DNA from: a virus
Length of the DNA: 64,000 nucleotides
Strand: one strand, 5' to 3'
IMG/VR virus record: IMGVR_UViG_3300028196_000006
Span: 27,729 to 91,728 of that record
Made by a program: the position numbers and the translations under genes. Shown here one piece after another: positions 10,114-18,241 of the stretch (positions are counted from its first letter, which is position 1; each line of letters begins with the position of its first letter). Under the pieces are notes generated by a model. It was not told where the DNA came from and made no database searches. It worked only from the letters and a program-made list of their open reading frames with translations.

Positions 10114-10701
10114 ATGAATTATAATAGGCTTCGTGTACTGGAAAGAGAAAACCCACACAAAGAACCTGAACGATGTTTTGTTTTACAAAAATTAATTAAA
10201 AAACACAATTTAAAAAAAGGCGCTGAACTAGGAGTTAGAAGCGGCGAACTTTATTATTTTTTATTATCTCATTGTCCTGAACTTACCCTGATTGGTGTAG
10301 ATTTGTACGAAAGTCAACCAAATGGAAGTACTGATCCTCAACGAAAAAGAACATATGATCAACCTCATATGGGGTTTAGTTATGATCACTCACTGTATTA
10401 CAATTTCATAAAAGAGTTACAAAATGAATTTGGAACAAGAGCTCAATTTATAAAAGATTGGACTTCAAATGCGTCTTTATTAATTGAAGATAATTCATTA
10501 GATTTTGTGTTTTTAGATGCTGATCATGGATTTGATGGATGTTCGCAAGATATTGAAAAATGGACACCAAAAGTTAAATCTGGTGGATTTATAACAGGAC
10601 ACGACTTCTGGTTGTCAGGAGTAAAAAAAGCAGTACAAAAATATTTTGGCAACGATTATAAGAAACACCCAGATCACGTCTGGATACATCAAAAAAAATA
10701 A
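10114..10701 (+). CDS. Class I SAM-dependent methyltransferase
   Basis: The 195-residue product has motif I as GAELGVRSGE, an acidic end of strand 2 (IGVDLY), and motif IV as LDFVFLDADHGFDG, followed by SGGFITGHD. This is the Methyltransf_24 pattern seen in enzymes acting on sugars or small molecules. I start at the ATG at 10114, four bases after the stop of the Cys-rich gene; an in-frame GTG at 10078 would overlap that gene by 32 bases and is less likely. It is convergent with the cupin gene, two bases away. Because the surrounding late units are rich in glycan genes, a sugar methyltransferase is a reasonable guess. The substrate is not visible. Confidence 0.8.
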   Translation: MNYNRLRVLERENPHKEPERCFVLQKLIKKHNLKKGAELGVRSGELYYFLLSHCPELTLIGVDLYESQPNGSTDPQRKRTYDQPHMGFSYDHSLYYNFIKELQNEFGTRAQFIKDWTSNASLLIEDNSLDFVFLDADHGFDGCSQDIEKWTPKVKSGGFITGHDFWLSGVKKAVQKYFGNDYKKHPDHVWIHQKK

Positions 10702-10702
10702 A

Positions 10703-11080
10703 TTATTTTTCTTCTATTTTTTGTGAATCGCCAGGAATGATTCTATAATTGTCTTCTGGATCGTCAGCAGTGCTCACTTCAGTGATGCTACCTCGATCAG
10801 TTAAACATTGAACTTGATGTGGCATTAGAGGTAAATTTCTCCATGTTTCACCTTCTTTAAGTTCTTTTGTTAACAGAGATGCAGTTTGAGTATCTATCCA
10901 ACTTAAAAGGAATTTTCCTTCGTTCACAAACCAAGTTTCATCTTTGGTTTTGTGAAAATGCATTGAGAATTTAGCACCTTTGCGTTCAAACACCATGATT
11001 TTTCCACAGTACTTGTCATTGGAAGCCCAAATTAATTCGTATCCCCAACCTTTATCTACTTTTCCTTCTTTATTAATCAT
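10703..11080 (-). CDS. Cupin-fold sugar isomerase-like protein
   Basis: The 125-residue protein carries the cupin metal pattern: FSMHFHKTKDETWFVNEGK supplies the HxH...E core, preceded by GWGYELIWASN and the segment YCGKIMVFE. That combination matches the small cupins related to the C-terminal domain of mannose-6-phosphate isomerase/mannose-1-phosphate guanylyltransferase and WxcM-like proteins found in sugar-nucleotide clusters. The second cupin motif (PHQVQCL) contributes another His. It is the last gene of the minus-strand late unit and overlaps the HldD-like gene by 8 bases. A role in sugar epimerisation or isomerisation next to the heptose genes fits but is inference. Confidence 0.7.
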   Translation of the reverse strand: MINKEGKVDKGWGYELIWASNDKYCGKIMVFERKGAKFSMHFHKTKDETWFVNEGKFLLSWIDTQTASLLTKELKEGETWRNLPLMPHQVQCLTDRGSITEVSTADDPEDNYRIIPGDSQKIEEK

Positions 11081-11888
11081 TTAAATATTGCTCAACTGTT
11101 TTATAATTTATTGTAACATTTTTATTTAATTCAGTTAAATCTGCACAGGTGTAAGACTGATATTGTCCTGTGAGTTGTTGAGGCATTGGTATTGTTTGTA
11201 TTTTGGCATTGTATTTTTTAGCCACAGAATCTGCTACACTTTGAAATGATGTTGCTGTGCCTGTGCCAACATTGTAAATACCGCTTACATCGTGTTGTAG
11301 CATTTGACAGTGTACGTTACACACATCATCCACACACACAAAATCTCTAAGATATTGATCACTATTTTCGAATAATTTTATTATGCCACTTTCTTTTGCT
11401 TGTTTTGAAAATTTAGTTACTGGAGATGCTTGATCTCCTTTGTGTTCTTCATGATCTCCATACACATTAAAATATCTAAATCCTTGAACTAATATTTTAA
11501 ATTCTCCCATGGCTTGTTGAACAAATCTATCAAACAAATACTTGCTCCAAGCATAGGGTGATTGAGGATATATTGGTCCGTTTTCTACAAAACTGTTTGT
11601 GTTACCATACACACTGGCAGAACTAGAATATTGAAAATTTACTCCCATTGTGTCACACATTTGTAATAATTTTAAACTGTATTCATAGTTTTGATCCATG
11701 ATTAATTCTACATTTCTTTCTGTTGTAGAACTAATTGCTCCAAGGTGTATTACCCAATCATACATACTGGGATCAGGAAAACTATTCATTGCATATTCAA
11801 ATTTTGTTACTTCGTGGTTCATACTATCTAGATGTTTGCACAAATTTTTTCCTATAAATCCTTCAGCACCCGTTACACAAATTTTCAT
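11073..11888 (-). CDS. hldD: ADP-L-glycero-D-manno-heptose 6-epimerase-like SDR (HldD/RfaD family)
   Basis: The 271-residue extended SDR has the Rossmann motif TGAEGFIG (residues 6-13), Ser near 88-91 and the catalytic Y112-x3-K116 (YAWSK). The block FRYFNVYGDHEEHKGDQAS followed by a KLFEN and YLRDFVCVDDV stretch is the hallmark of HldD, which epimerises ADP-D-glycero-beta-D-manno-heptose at C6. Bacterial HldD is about 310 residues, so this is somewhat short but contains all core motifs. It overlaps the upstream 2OG oxygenase by 4 bases (ATGA) and the downstream cupin. With the HldE-like gene two genes upstream, the last cytosolic steps to ADP-L-heptose are represented. GmhA- and GmhB-like genes are not in this window and may come from the host. 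Confidence 0.85.
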   Translation of the reverse strand: MKICVTGAEGFIGKNLCKHLDSMNHEVTKFEYAMNSFPDPSMYDWVIHLGAISSTTERNVELIMDQNYEYSLKLLQMCDTMGVNFQYSSSASVYGNTNSFVENGPIYPQSPYAWSKYLFDRFVQQAMGEFKILVQGFRYFNVYGDHEEHKGDQASPVTKFSKQAKESGIIKLFENSDQYLRDFVCVDDVCNVHCQMLQHDVSGIYNVGTGTATSFQSVADSVAKKYNAKIQTIPMPQQLTGQYQSYTCADLTELNKNVTINYKTVEQYLND

Positions 11889-12487
11889 ATCTTACACCAT
11901 AGTTTATTAATTGATTCTGATCCTTGTGGCGAAATAGGTTTTAATAATTGATTATTCCAATCAGCAACGAAATTAATATTAATATTAACTCTACATCTTT
12001 CATCAGAACAAGTACTTCCGGTGTGTTCCATGTGGCTGGGGAATATTACCATGGAGTTAGCAACACTTGGAACTTTATCGCCATCTTTAAATTCTGTAAA
12101 ACCATTGTTGGTGTTACAATAAAATATTGCTGTATAACTCAGTGGCACACTTACGTCACAGTGCATGCCGTGAGTCACAATTGTTTCTCTTCCAGGTATA
12201 TTGTTTGCTTTTACTCTTAAAAAAGTGTGAGGTTGAAGCACAGCAAAAATAGGAAAACACATGTTCCATATTTCAGGACTTGTGGCTATGTTACTGTTTT
12301 CGTGAAATTTATGCACAAACTGTATTTGATATTTTTCTTCTGTATTGGATTGATGTGAATGTACAACATGGTTTTGATAAAACCAAGGAAATTTATCACT
12401 CATGATTATATCCGTTAACTGTTTAAAATGTTCATCACTTAAAACATTTTTTAATGTTATTTTGTTATTTTTTATCTGTTGTTCCAT
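11885..12487 (-). CDS. 2OG-Fe(II) dioxygenase-family protein
   Basis: The 200-residue product has a metal triad pattern: H-C-D within HGMHCDVSVP, a distal His in PSHMEHTGS, and an Arg in RCRVNINI positioned to hold 2-oxoglutarate. Flanking strands (YTAIFYCN, SMVIFPS) fit a double-stranded beta-helix. Such enzymes hydroxylate amino acids, sugars or lipids using 2-oxoglutarate and O2. It sits between HldE-like and HldD-like genes and overlaps the former by 23 bases, so it is expressed with the heptose branch. A hydroxylated heptose or other sugar product is possible but the substrate cannot be read from sequence. Confidence 0.75.
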   Translation of the reverse strand: MEQQIKNNKITLKNVLSDEHFKQLTDIIMSDKFPWFYQNHVVHSHQSNTEEKYQIQFVHKFHENSNIATSPEIWNMCFPIFAVLQPHTFLRVKANNIPGRETIVTHGMHCDVSVPLSYTAIFYCNTNNGFTEFKDGDKVPSVANSMVIFPSHMEHTGSTCSDERCRVNININFVADWNNQLLKPISPQGSESINKLWCKI

Positions 12488-13724
12488 TAACTTTGTTTAA
12501 TAAATTTGTTGTTGAAAAACCTTTGACAGTTGGAAAAATTTTCACATCTGCCATTTCATTACCTACAGTGGTTTCCACACTGTAATCTCCACCTTTAACT
12601 ATAACATCAGGTGTATATTTTTTAATTGATTCTAGTGGTGTATCTTCATTGAACACAACAACCTGATCTACCCAAGGCAACTCCATTAATTGTTGTTGTC
12701 TTGCTGACATACTATTGTAAGGACGGTCATTGCCTTTTAGTCTTTTAACACTATCATCTGAATTAATACCTACAATCAATTTGTCTCCTTGATTTTTGGC
12801 AAATTTTAATAATTCTAAATGTCCTTGATGTAAAATATCAAAAACTCCATTAGTCCAAACTATTGTGTCTTCTATATCACTAATCTTAACAACAGTGACG
12901 CCTCTGTGTTGTACAACACTACTTGCACCTTTTAAAGCAAGAGAACAAGCATCTGTCATACTATGTCCTTGTTCAACATATTTTACAATAATTGCTAACA
13001 CTGTATCTCCTGCACCACTGACGTCTGCCAATTCAACAGCGTCACCAGTGATGTGTTTGTATTCATTATTGCCAACAACATGAATGCCGTTGCCTCCATC
13101 AGTTACAACCAACCAATTCCAATTGAATTGAGTTCTGTATTGATCAGCATTTTCAGGATTAAATTTTCCAAACCATTGTTCATACTCTTTCATATTAGGC
13201 TTAACCAGATATGCATCTTTATAGCAGTCAGGATTTTGTTTGGGATCTACATAAACTCTTTTTACCAAATGAACAATATCACTCACAAGGGTGTTAGTAA
13301 TTACACCTTTGTTGTAATCACTCACTAAAACAACATCATCCTTTTGTAAATTTTTTAATAAATTTTGTTTGGGCTGAGATTCGGTGTATGGTTCTTCACG
13401 ATCCAGTCTTAATAGGTGCTGTCCGTCTGGTCCAATCATACGTGTTTTCACAGTGCTGGTTACAGCATCATTACTGATGTATGATGTGATATTGTTTTTA
13501 AGCAGTATTTCTTGTATTCTGTGACCTGGGGCATCGTTGCCCACCGAACTGTAAAGATGTGTGTCTACGCCGAGATTTGATAGGTTTAAAGCGAGATTTC
13601 CTGCTCCTCCTATGTTGTAATTTCGAGAGTTTTCTTTCAGTACAAGAGTGGATGCTTCTGGAGATACTTTGGTACAATCACCCTGTACCCAAACGTCCAA
13701 CATTACATCTCCAATTATTTTCAT
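12465..13724 (-). CDS. hldE: Bifunctional heptose-7-phosphate kinase / heptose-1-phosphate adenylyltransferase-like (HldE/RfaE)
   Basis: The 419 residues contain both HldE domains in the normal order. The N-terminal ribokinase/PfkB domain shows GDVMLD, the SPEA segment, GGAGNLALNL and the anion-hole motif SGAGDT near residue 236. The C-terminal nucleotidyltransferase begins with TNGVFDILHQGHLELL near residue 290 and ends with VKGGDYSVETTVG and a FSTTNLL tail, as in RfaE. Known reaction: phosphorylation at C1 and adenylylation toward ADP-D-glycero-beta-D-manno-heptose. It is about 60 residues shorter than the E. coli enzyme, with a trimmed N-terminus. The start overlaps the Nudix stop as ATGA. 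This is a full-length, intact-looking gene. Confidence 0.9.
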   Translation of the reverse strand: MKIIGDVMLDVWVQGDCTKVSPEASTLVLKENSRNYNIGGAGNLALNLSNLGVDTHLYSSVGNDAPGHRIQEILLKNNITSYISNDAVTSTVKTRMIGPDGQHLLRLDREEPYTESQPKQNLLKNLQKDDVVLVSDYNKGVITNTLVSDIVHLVKRVYVDPKQNPDCYKDAYLVKPNMKEYEQWFGKFNPENADQYRTQFNWNWLVVTDGGNGIHVVGNNEYKHITGDAVELADVSGAGDTVLAIIVKYVEQGHSMTDACSLALKGASSVVQHRGVTVVKISDIEDTIVWTNGVFDILHQGHLELLKFAKNQGDKLIVGINSDDSVKRLKGNDRPYNSMSARQQQLMELPWVDQVVVFNEDTPLESIKKYTPDVIVKGGDYSVETTVGNEMADVKIFPTVKGFSTTNLLNKVNGTTDKK

Positions 13725-14155
13725 TTGATCAATTTTAACATTTTAAACACAGTATCCAATTTAATTTGATTCGTTTTATTTTGGAATGTTTTACGTAATC
13801 CTTGGTGTAATGGCTTGGGCCAGTTACCAAAAGTTACCCATGCATATCCATCATGTTCTGTGTTTAATATTGGAATAAATTCTTTTTCTACCACACACAA
13901 ATAAGTATGATACAAAAAATTTTCATCATTGCTGACGAATGTTTCCATTGGAATAGTTTTTTTAATTGATTGTTCGCCTATTTCTTCTTTAATTTCTCTT
14001 TGAAGACCGTCCCATAAATTTTTATCTGAAGTTGTAGTACCACCGACCAATCCCCAAACATTATTTTGTTTACTTTGAGTTCTGTGTAGTAATAAAAATC
14101 TTTTTGTATCTAGTGTATAGAAGAGTGCTCCACACCCTACAATTTTACTGTTCAT
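13721..14155 (-). CDS. Nudix hydrolase
   Basis: Taking the ATG at 14155 gives 144 residues starting MNSKIVGCGALF; it lies 16 bases after the gp15 stop, and longer readings would run into gp15. The Nudix box reads GGTTTSDKNLWDGLQREIKEEIG, which keeps G, R-E-x-x-E-E and G but has Lys at the position of the first Glu. A RFLLLHRTQ segment and VWGLVGG precede it, as is usual. The overall look is close to GDP-mannose mannosyl hydrolase-like or general NDP-sugar/dNTP Nudix enzymes. Position at the head of the heptose genes suggests nucleotide-sugar turnover. Substrate unknown. Confidence 0.8.
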   Translation of the reverse strand: MNSKIVGCGALFYTLDTKRFLLLHRTQSKQNNVWGLVGGTTTSDKNLWDGLQREIKEEIGEQSIKKTIPMETFVSNDENFLYHTYLCVVEKEFIPILNTEHDGYAWVTFGNWPKPLHQGLRKTFQNKTNQIKLDTVFKMLKLIK

Positions 14156-14171
14156 ACAATTAATTATGTGA

Positions 14172-15599
14172 CTAAGAGATCTTCCAAGTGCCTTTACGAT
14201 ATTCACCTTCGAAAGACAACAACCATTCTGTACCATTCCATTTATACTGTACACCAGTGTTTAAATTGGTAACAAATGATTCTGTGAAATTGGCAACGGT
14301 GCTAGGATTAGCACTGGCATCAAAAATGACTTGCCAATTTGTTCCGTTCCATTCCACAATGTCATTGGCTCCTGCAACTAAATCTATATTGCTGTCACCT
14401 TTCCATGCATCTGCTCCGTCTTCGTTGTTGGAATCGCCAATGCCTTTCAATAATAGTAATCTTTTACCATTTTGTTTCACACTGGATGGATCAAACGATG
14501 CAGGATCAACAATAAAATCTACTGAACCACTGGTCGTAACTGGTCCAACAATAACAGTGTCAGTTGGAATTGTGTCTTCATCCCAATCAATTAAAAGTTG
14601 GTGTGGATTTGCTTCATTCACTGCCACAGTACCAACCACTTGAGCATCAATACCTTGTCTATTTAAATAAATTTTGCTCAATCCATTTTTATAGTTTGGT
14701 ATGGTTAACACATTGCCTGTCCATACTTCTCCACCTATAACACCTTTAGTTATAATTTGAGCAACACTGTTCAACACATATATGTCAACATTGATACCTG
14801 TTGTGCCTTGCACAGAATCTGTATCTTTTCTTATTGCTCGTCCTTTATCATCTAACTTGATGCTGTTTTCATATCCATCTTGATATGCTTTTAATTCAGG
14901 CATTGTTTGACTTAGATCTATATTACCTGATTGTTCGTTAAAAATACTTGTAATAATATGAGTAATCACTCCTAATTTTTTTACTTTTGTTGGTGGTGAT
15001 ATGAATATTGGTGTCGTGAATCCCAGTGTGGCAACATCAACTTCTGATTCTGTACCTAATGGAATTGTTCTTGATGAAAAATTAATATTTGACAATTCGA
15101 CAACACTTAAACTGGTCCAGTCAATATAGTTGTCTGTGGTTTGAATTTCAAGTGATGGATTAAACAACATCATTATTTGTTCCATTATTTGTAACTTTTG
15201 TTCTGTGTTTGATGTCCAAATATCTGCATTCATTGTTAATGTGTAAGGCGTTGGCATCAATCTTTCAACAGTGACATTTTTGCCTTGTGTGTTTAGATAT
15301 TCATTATTGTTGGCATCGTATGCTCTTTCTCTAACGTGTACTTTAGAAATAAAAGATGCATCTGCTAATCTGTTTCTATCCATTTCTAATCCAGTAACAT
15401 ATATTCCCATTCTTGGCACTGAAGGTAATTTGTTTTCTGAATTATCTCTTATGATATGTCCAACTTGTCTGCTGATATCTCCGTACATAACCGGTATAGT
15501 TTTTAATCCATCACTACCGTCTTTGTAAGAAAAATTACTCAGTAATCTAATAATTTGAGTAATGTATCTTCTAATCTGTCCGTCGTAAAAATGTTGCAT
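14172..15599 (-). CDS. gp15: Tail sheath stabilizer and completion protein (T4 gp15-like)
   Basis: The 475-residue protein starts MQHFYDGQIRRYITQ with RLLSNFSY, matching the start of T4 gp15 (FRRYxxLxxxLFSNI), followed by IPVMYGD, a PRMGIYVTG strand and a YTLTMNADIWT segment as in that family. gp15 forms the hexameric ring that caps the sheath and joins the head. T4 gp15 is 272 residues, so this homologue has about 200 extra C-terminal residues. The extension includes an EWNGTNWQVIFDAS segment and ends in GTEWLLSFEGEYRKGTWKI, a small Trp-rich repeat unit. Its ATG overlaps the stop of gp14. Function is well supported by motif and neighbours. Confidence 0.8.
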   Translation of the reverse strand: MQHFYDGQIRRYITQIIRLLSNFSYKDGSDGLKTIPVMYGDISRQVGHIIRDNSENKLPSVPRMGIYVTGLEMDRNRLADASFISKVHVRERAYDANNNEYLNTQGKNVTVERLMPTPYTLTMNADIWTSNTEQKLQIMEQIMMLFNPSLEIQTTDNYIDWTSLSVVELSNINFSSRTIPLGTESEVDVATLGFTTPIFISPPTKVKKLGVITHIITSIFNEQSGNIDLSQTMPELKAYQDGYENSIKLDDKGRAIRKDTDSVQGTTGINVDIYVLNSVAQIITKGVIGGEVWTGNVLTIPNYKNGLSKIYLNRQGIDAQVVGTVAVNEANPHQLLIDWDEDTIPTDTVIVGPVTTSGSVDFIVDPASFDPSSVKQNGKRLLLLKGIGDSNNEDGADAWKGDSNIDLVAGANDIVEWNGTNWQVIFDASANPSTVANFTESFVTNLNTGVQYKWNGTEWLLSFEGEYRKGTWKIS

Positions 15600-16756
15600 T
15601 AACTATCCGCCTTTGGTTTCAGTGCTGTAGATAAACTTTGTCTTTCAGTTACTGATTCACCAGCAATTGTTGAAGTTTTAGTATTATTAACAAATGTTCC
15701 TTTTTGAGTACTTCTTGTGTCAGTGTTAGTTAGTGTCATACGCACATTGTCTTCCATTTTCACCCAACGTCCGCCATCGCTTCTAAATAATCTATTAGGT
15801 AAGAAATCTGTGCGTAAAAAATAATCTCCTTTGTCTGACTGTGCTGGAAAACTTATACCAAAGCCAAACTGTTCACCATTGGGTGCAATTCCATCTCCTA
15901 ACAAATATCCATTGTAACCTTCTTTAGACGGAGTTTGGGTTACCCTGTCTGCTAAAGTATTTTGTGTTGATGTGTCCAATGTCGATGTATCAGTTGTGAC
16001 TAATTCTGGTTTTCCTTGACTATCTACTTGTAAAGTATAAAAATGTGCTATGTCGTATCCTGACTTGGGTGCATCTGCTTCTGCTTGTTGAATCACAGCA
16101 TTATTAATTTGCATTTCTTGTTCATATGTAGACAGTACGTCTCTTAATGTTTGTCCTGTACCTGCTCCTGCATCCTTGTCTAATATCTCTTTAAATTCTT
16201 GTGAGTCGTATATCTGTTTTAATTTAACTCTGTAAAGGTGTGGATACCAAGTTTGACTAAATCCTTCTGCCGCTCTACTAATATCTTCCACAACATAAAA
16301 TCTTTTAAGTGCTACATTGAAATCATTCAGTGCATATTCGTCTTTCAGATGAGGTAATTCAAACACATCACCCGGCATAACTTTTCTGCCCAATGTTTTA
16401 ACACTGCTGGTGATAGGAATTGTCATAAACAATGTGTCGTTTTGTAAGAACAATCCAAATTGACTCATGTCAAAGTCAATATCTTGCACATTGTATATGC
16501 CTCTTAAACTGTACACATCTGTGTCGTATTTTCTGTCTCTATTTTCTAGAAATAACATATCTTGTATGTTGGTTTCTTTCACAGCATTGTATCTTGGCTG
16601 GCTTGGAGTGGCATCTGCTTCGTCTGTATTCTTAGGTCCTAGGTATTTGTGTACAAAAACATCGGTACCGCCCACAGTGAACATTTCCACCACGGTGTTG
16701 TCTAAGAATGTGTAGTCATTTCCCTTTTCTGGTTTATAAAGACTTAATCTTGGCAT
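15599..16756 (-). CDS. gp14: Neck protein (T4 gp14-like)
   Basis: I choose the ATG at 16756 (385 residues, MPRLSLYKPEKG), because the upstream in-frame ATG falls inside the promoter palindrome. The core MPGDVFELPHLKDEYALNDF with FYVVEDIS parallels T4 gp14 GDLIYFPxDNxLFEINWV. gp14 works with gp13 at the neck, where head and tail join. The protein is longer than T4 gp14 (256 residues), with a C-terminal extension holding GYLLGDGIAPNGEQFGFG and a FLPNRLFRSDGGRWVKMED stretch, common in marine relatives as far as I recall. It heads a minus-strand unit continuing into gp15 and the heptose genes. Confidence 0.75.
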   Translation of the reverse strand: MPRLSLYKPEKGNDYTFLDNTVVEMFTVGGTDVFVHKYLGPKNTDEADATPSQPRYNAVKETNIQDMLFLENRDRKYDTDVYSLRGIYNVQDIDFDMSQFGLFLQNDTLFMTIPITSSVKTLGRKVMPGDVFELPHLKDEYALNDFNVALKRFYVVEDISRAAEGFSQTWYPHLYRVKLKQIYDSQEFKEILDKDAGAGTGQTLRDVLSTYEQEMQINNAVIQQAEADAPKSGYDIAHFYTLQVDSQGKPELVTTDTSTLDTSTQNTLADRVTQTPSKEGYNGYLLGDGIAPNGEQFGFGISFPAQSDKGDYFLRTDFLPNRLFRSDGGRWVKMEDNVRMTLTNTDTRSTQKGTFVNNTKTSTIAGESVTERQSLSTALKPKADS

Positions 16757-16762
16757 ATACAT

Positions 16763-16784
16763 ATATTTATCGGACGATAAATAT
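16763..16784. promoter_or_regulatory. Back-to-back divergent late promoters in one palindrome
   Basis: Two 10-base arms, ATATTTATCG (16763-16772) and CGATAAATAT (16775-16784), are exact reverse complements with a GA centre. Each strand thus carries CGATAAATAT, one base from the T4 late TATAAATA. Predicted starts are near 16789 (plus, toward gp13) and 16758 (minus, two bases before the gp14 ATG). Confidence 0.7.
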
Positions 16785-16800
16785 GTATAAGGAAAACTGT

Positions 16801-17559
16801 ATGAGCGATTTAACAACACAGAAACAAGAAGTATATGACTATGTTTATACCAGCCTAGGTGGCGGTATGGTAGACGTAGAATTAGACCCTAATCACTACG
16901 AAACAGCCCTAACAGATGCATTAGATAGATTCCGTCAAAGATCGGACAACTCTGTGGAAGAAAGTTACATGTTTTTGCCTCTAGTACAGGATCAAAACGA
17001 TTACACACTTCCAAATGAAGTGATAGAAGTAAGACAAATCTACAGAAGATCGATAGGCTCAAGATCAGGTGGAGGCGATGGTGGTACATTGTTCGAACCA
17101 TTCAACCTAGCATACACAAACACTTATCTATTAGCAAGTTCCAACATGGGCGGTGTTGCAACTTATGATATGTTTGCTCAATACCAAGAATTAGTAGGAA
17201 GAATGTTTGGTTCTTTTATAGAATTTAAATGGAACACAACAACCAAAAAATTAACGATACTTCAAAGACCAAGACAAGGCGAAGAAGTGTTATTAGAGGC
17301 TTACAATTACAGACCAGATTCGGAATTGCTTAAAGATTATTTGGCAAAAAAATGGTTAAAAGATTACACACTTGCAAAATGTAAGTATATGCTGGGTGAA
17401 GCAAGAAGTAAATTTAACACAATAGCAGGTCCACAAGGCGGAACATCACTGAATGGTGATGCTTTAAAACAAGAAGCCATAGCAGAAATGGAAAGACTTG
17501 AAATAGAAGTTAAAACACAAACTAGCGGTGGTCAAGGATATTCATTCGCAATTGGTTAA
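16801..17559 (+). CDS. gp13: Neck protein (T4 gp13-like)
   Basis: Start set at 16801 (252 residues, MSDLTTQKQEV) because AAGGA lies just upstream; the in-frame ATG at 16783 sits within the promoter. The N-terminus VYTSLGGGMVDVELDPNHYE then ALTDALDRFR matches T4 gp13 LRRLGAPxINVELTPxQxxDCIxRALELY, and the middle has the predicted neck-protein pattern with FNLAYTNTYLL, EFKWNTTTKKL and EAYNYRPDSELLKDYLAKK. The C-terminal part is helical, LKQEAIAEMERLEIEVKTQ. gp13 closes the portal after packaging together with gp14, which is divergently transcribed from the same palindrome. Confidence 0.8.
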   Translation: MSDLTTQKQEVYDYVYTSLGGGMVDVELDPNHYETALTDALDRFRQRSDNSVEESYMFLPLVQDQNDYTLPNEVIEVRQIYRRSIGSRSGGGDGGTLFEPFNLAYTNTYLLASSNMGGVATYDMFAQYQELVGRMFGSFIEFKWNTTTKKLTILQRPRQGEEVLLEAYNYRPDSELLKDYLAKKWLKDYTLAKCKYMLGEARSKFNTIAGPQGGTSLNGDALKQEAIAEMERLEIEVKTQTSGGQGYSFAIG

Positions 17560-17566
17560 GTCTTAG

Positions 17567-17595
17567 TTGACAATTTACTAAACATATAGTAATAT
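17567..17595 (+). promoter_or_regulatory. Sigma-70-type promoter TTGACA-17-TAATAT
   Basis: TTGACA (17567-17572) and TAATAT (17590-17595) are separated by exactly 17 bases. The next ATG is only seven bases after the -10, so the transcript would begin at or one base before the start codon. It lies between late tail genes and would let the oxygenase and dNMP kinase pair be made early. Confidence 0.75.
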
Positions 17596-17602
17596 ACACT
17601 AT

Positions 17603-18241
17603 ATGAAACATCATCTTACTCCTTTATTTTCGGTACCGTTATATCAAACAGTTTTGGATCCCTTAGATCCTATTGAAGAATCATGGATTAAAAATTTAGA
17701 ATTTCCTTCACAAAGTGTTGGGCTGTACAAAGCAGAAAACGAAGAACCAAAAAATGCAGGAATGCAAGTGTTGAATCAACCTCAATTAAAAAATCTTAGA
17801 CAACAGATATTAAAAGTGATGAAACATTTTGTTAGCGATGTATTAGATATTGAACAAGATTTTGAACTGACAACAAGTTGGGTAAACAAAAATGGAAAAG
17901 GTGATCATATTATTCAACATTCACACCCAAATGCAATGATCAGTGGAGTGTATTATGTTGAAAGTGATGACACATCTGCTCCGATCATATTTAACAAGCC
18001 TTATTTTTACACAAATCTTTTTCACGACACAGTCAAACCAACTTTTAAAAATAAAAATAATAATCAATTCAATTTAGACTATTACGGTTTAAAGCCTAAA
18101 AAAAATGATCTGTATATGTTTCCATCTTGGTTGGAACACACAGTGCCGCCGCAAGATGCAGACAAAGATAGATTAAGTCTAGCATTTAATTTCTTTGTTA
18201 AAGGCAAGGTAGGAGTAGGAACAACACAATTACAATTATGA
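17603..18241 (+). CDS. 2OG-Fe(II) oxygenase, CHP02466-type (PF13759-like)
   Basis: The 212-residue protein begins LTPLFSVPLYQTVL and has QHSHPNAMISGVYYVE (His106, His108), then LYMFPSWLEHTVPP with His179 and an Arg at 190, and finishes SLAFNFFVKGKVG. That order (HxHxNxxxSGVYY, FPSWLxH, R, lsFN) is the signature of the small phage and marine bacterial 2OG-oxygenase family related to prolyl hydroxylases. A clear paralogue lies at 52921-53574. It is transcribed from its own sigma-70-type promoter and its stop overlaps the dNMP kinase start (ATGA). The substrate is unknown; protein, nucleotide or free amino acid are all possible. Confidence 0.8.
   Translation: MKHHLTPLFSVPLYQTVLDPLDPIEESWIKNLEFPSQSVGLYKAENEEPKNAGMQVLNQPQLKNLRQQILKVMKHFVSDVLDIEQDFELTTSWVNKNGKGDHIIQHSHPNAMISGVYYVESDDTSAPIIFNKPYFYTNLFHDTVKPTFKNKNNNQFNLDYYGLKPKKNDLYMFPSWLEHTVPPQDADKDRLSLAFNFFVKGKVGVGTTQLQL

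Noticed and set aside
10696-10712. Bidirectional terminator between the methyltransferase and cupin genes
   Set aside because: Only A/T runs with no GC-containing stem; not enough for a terminator call.
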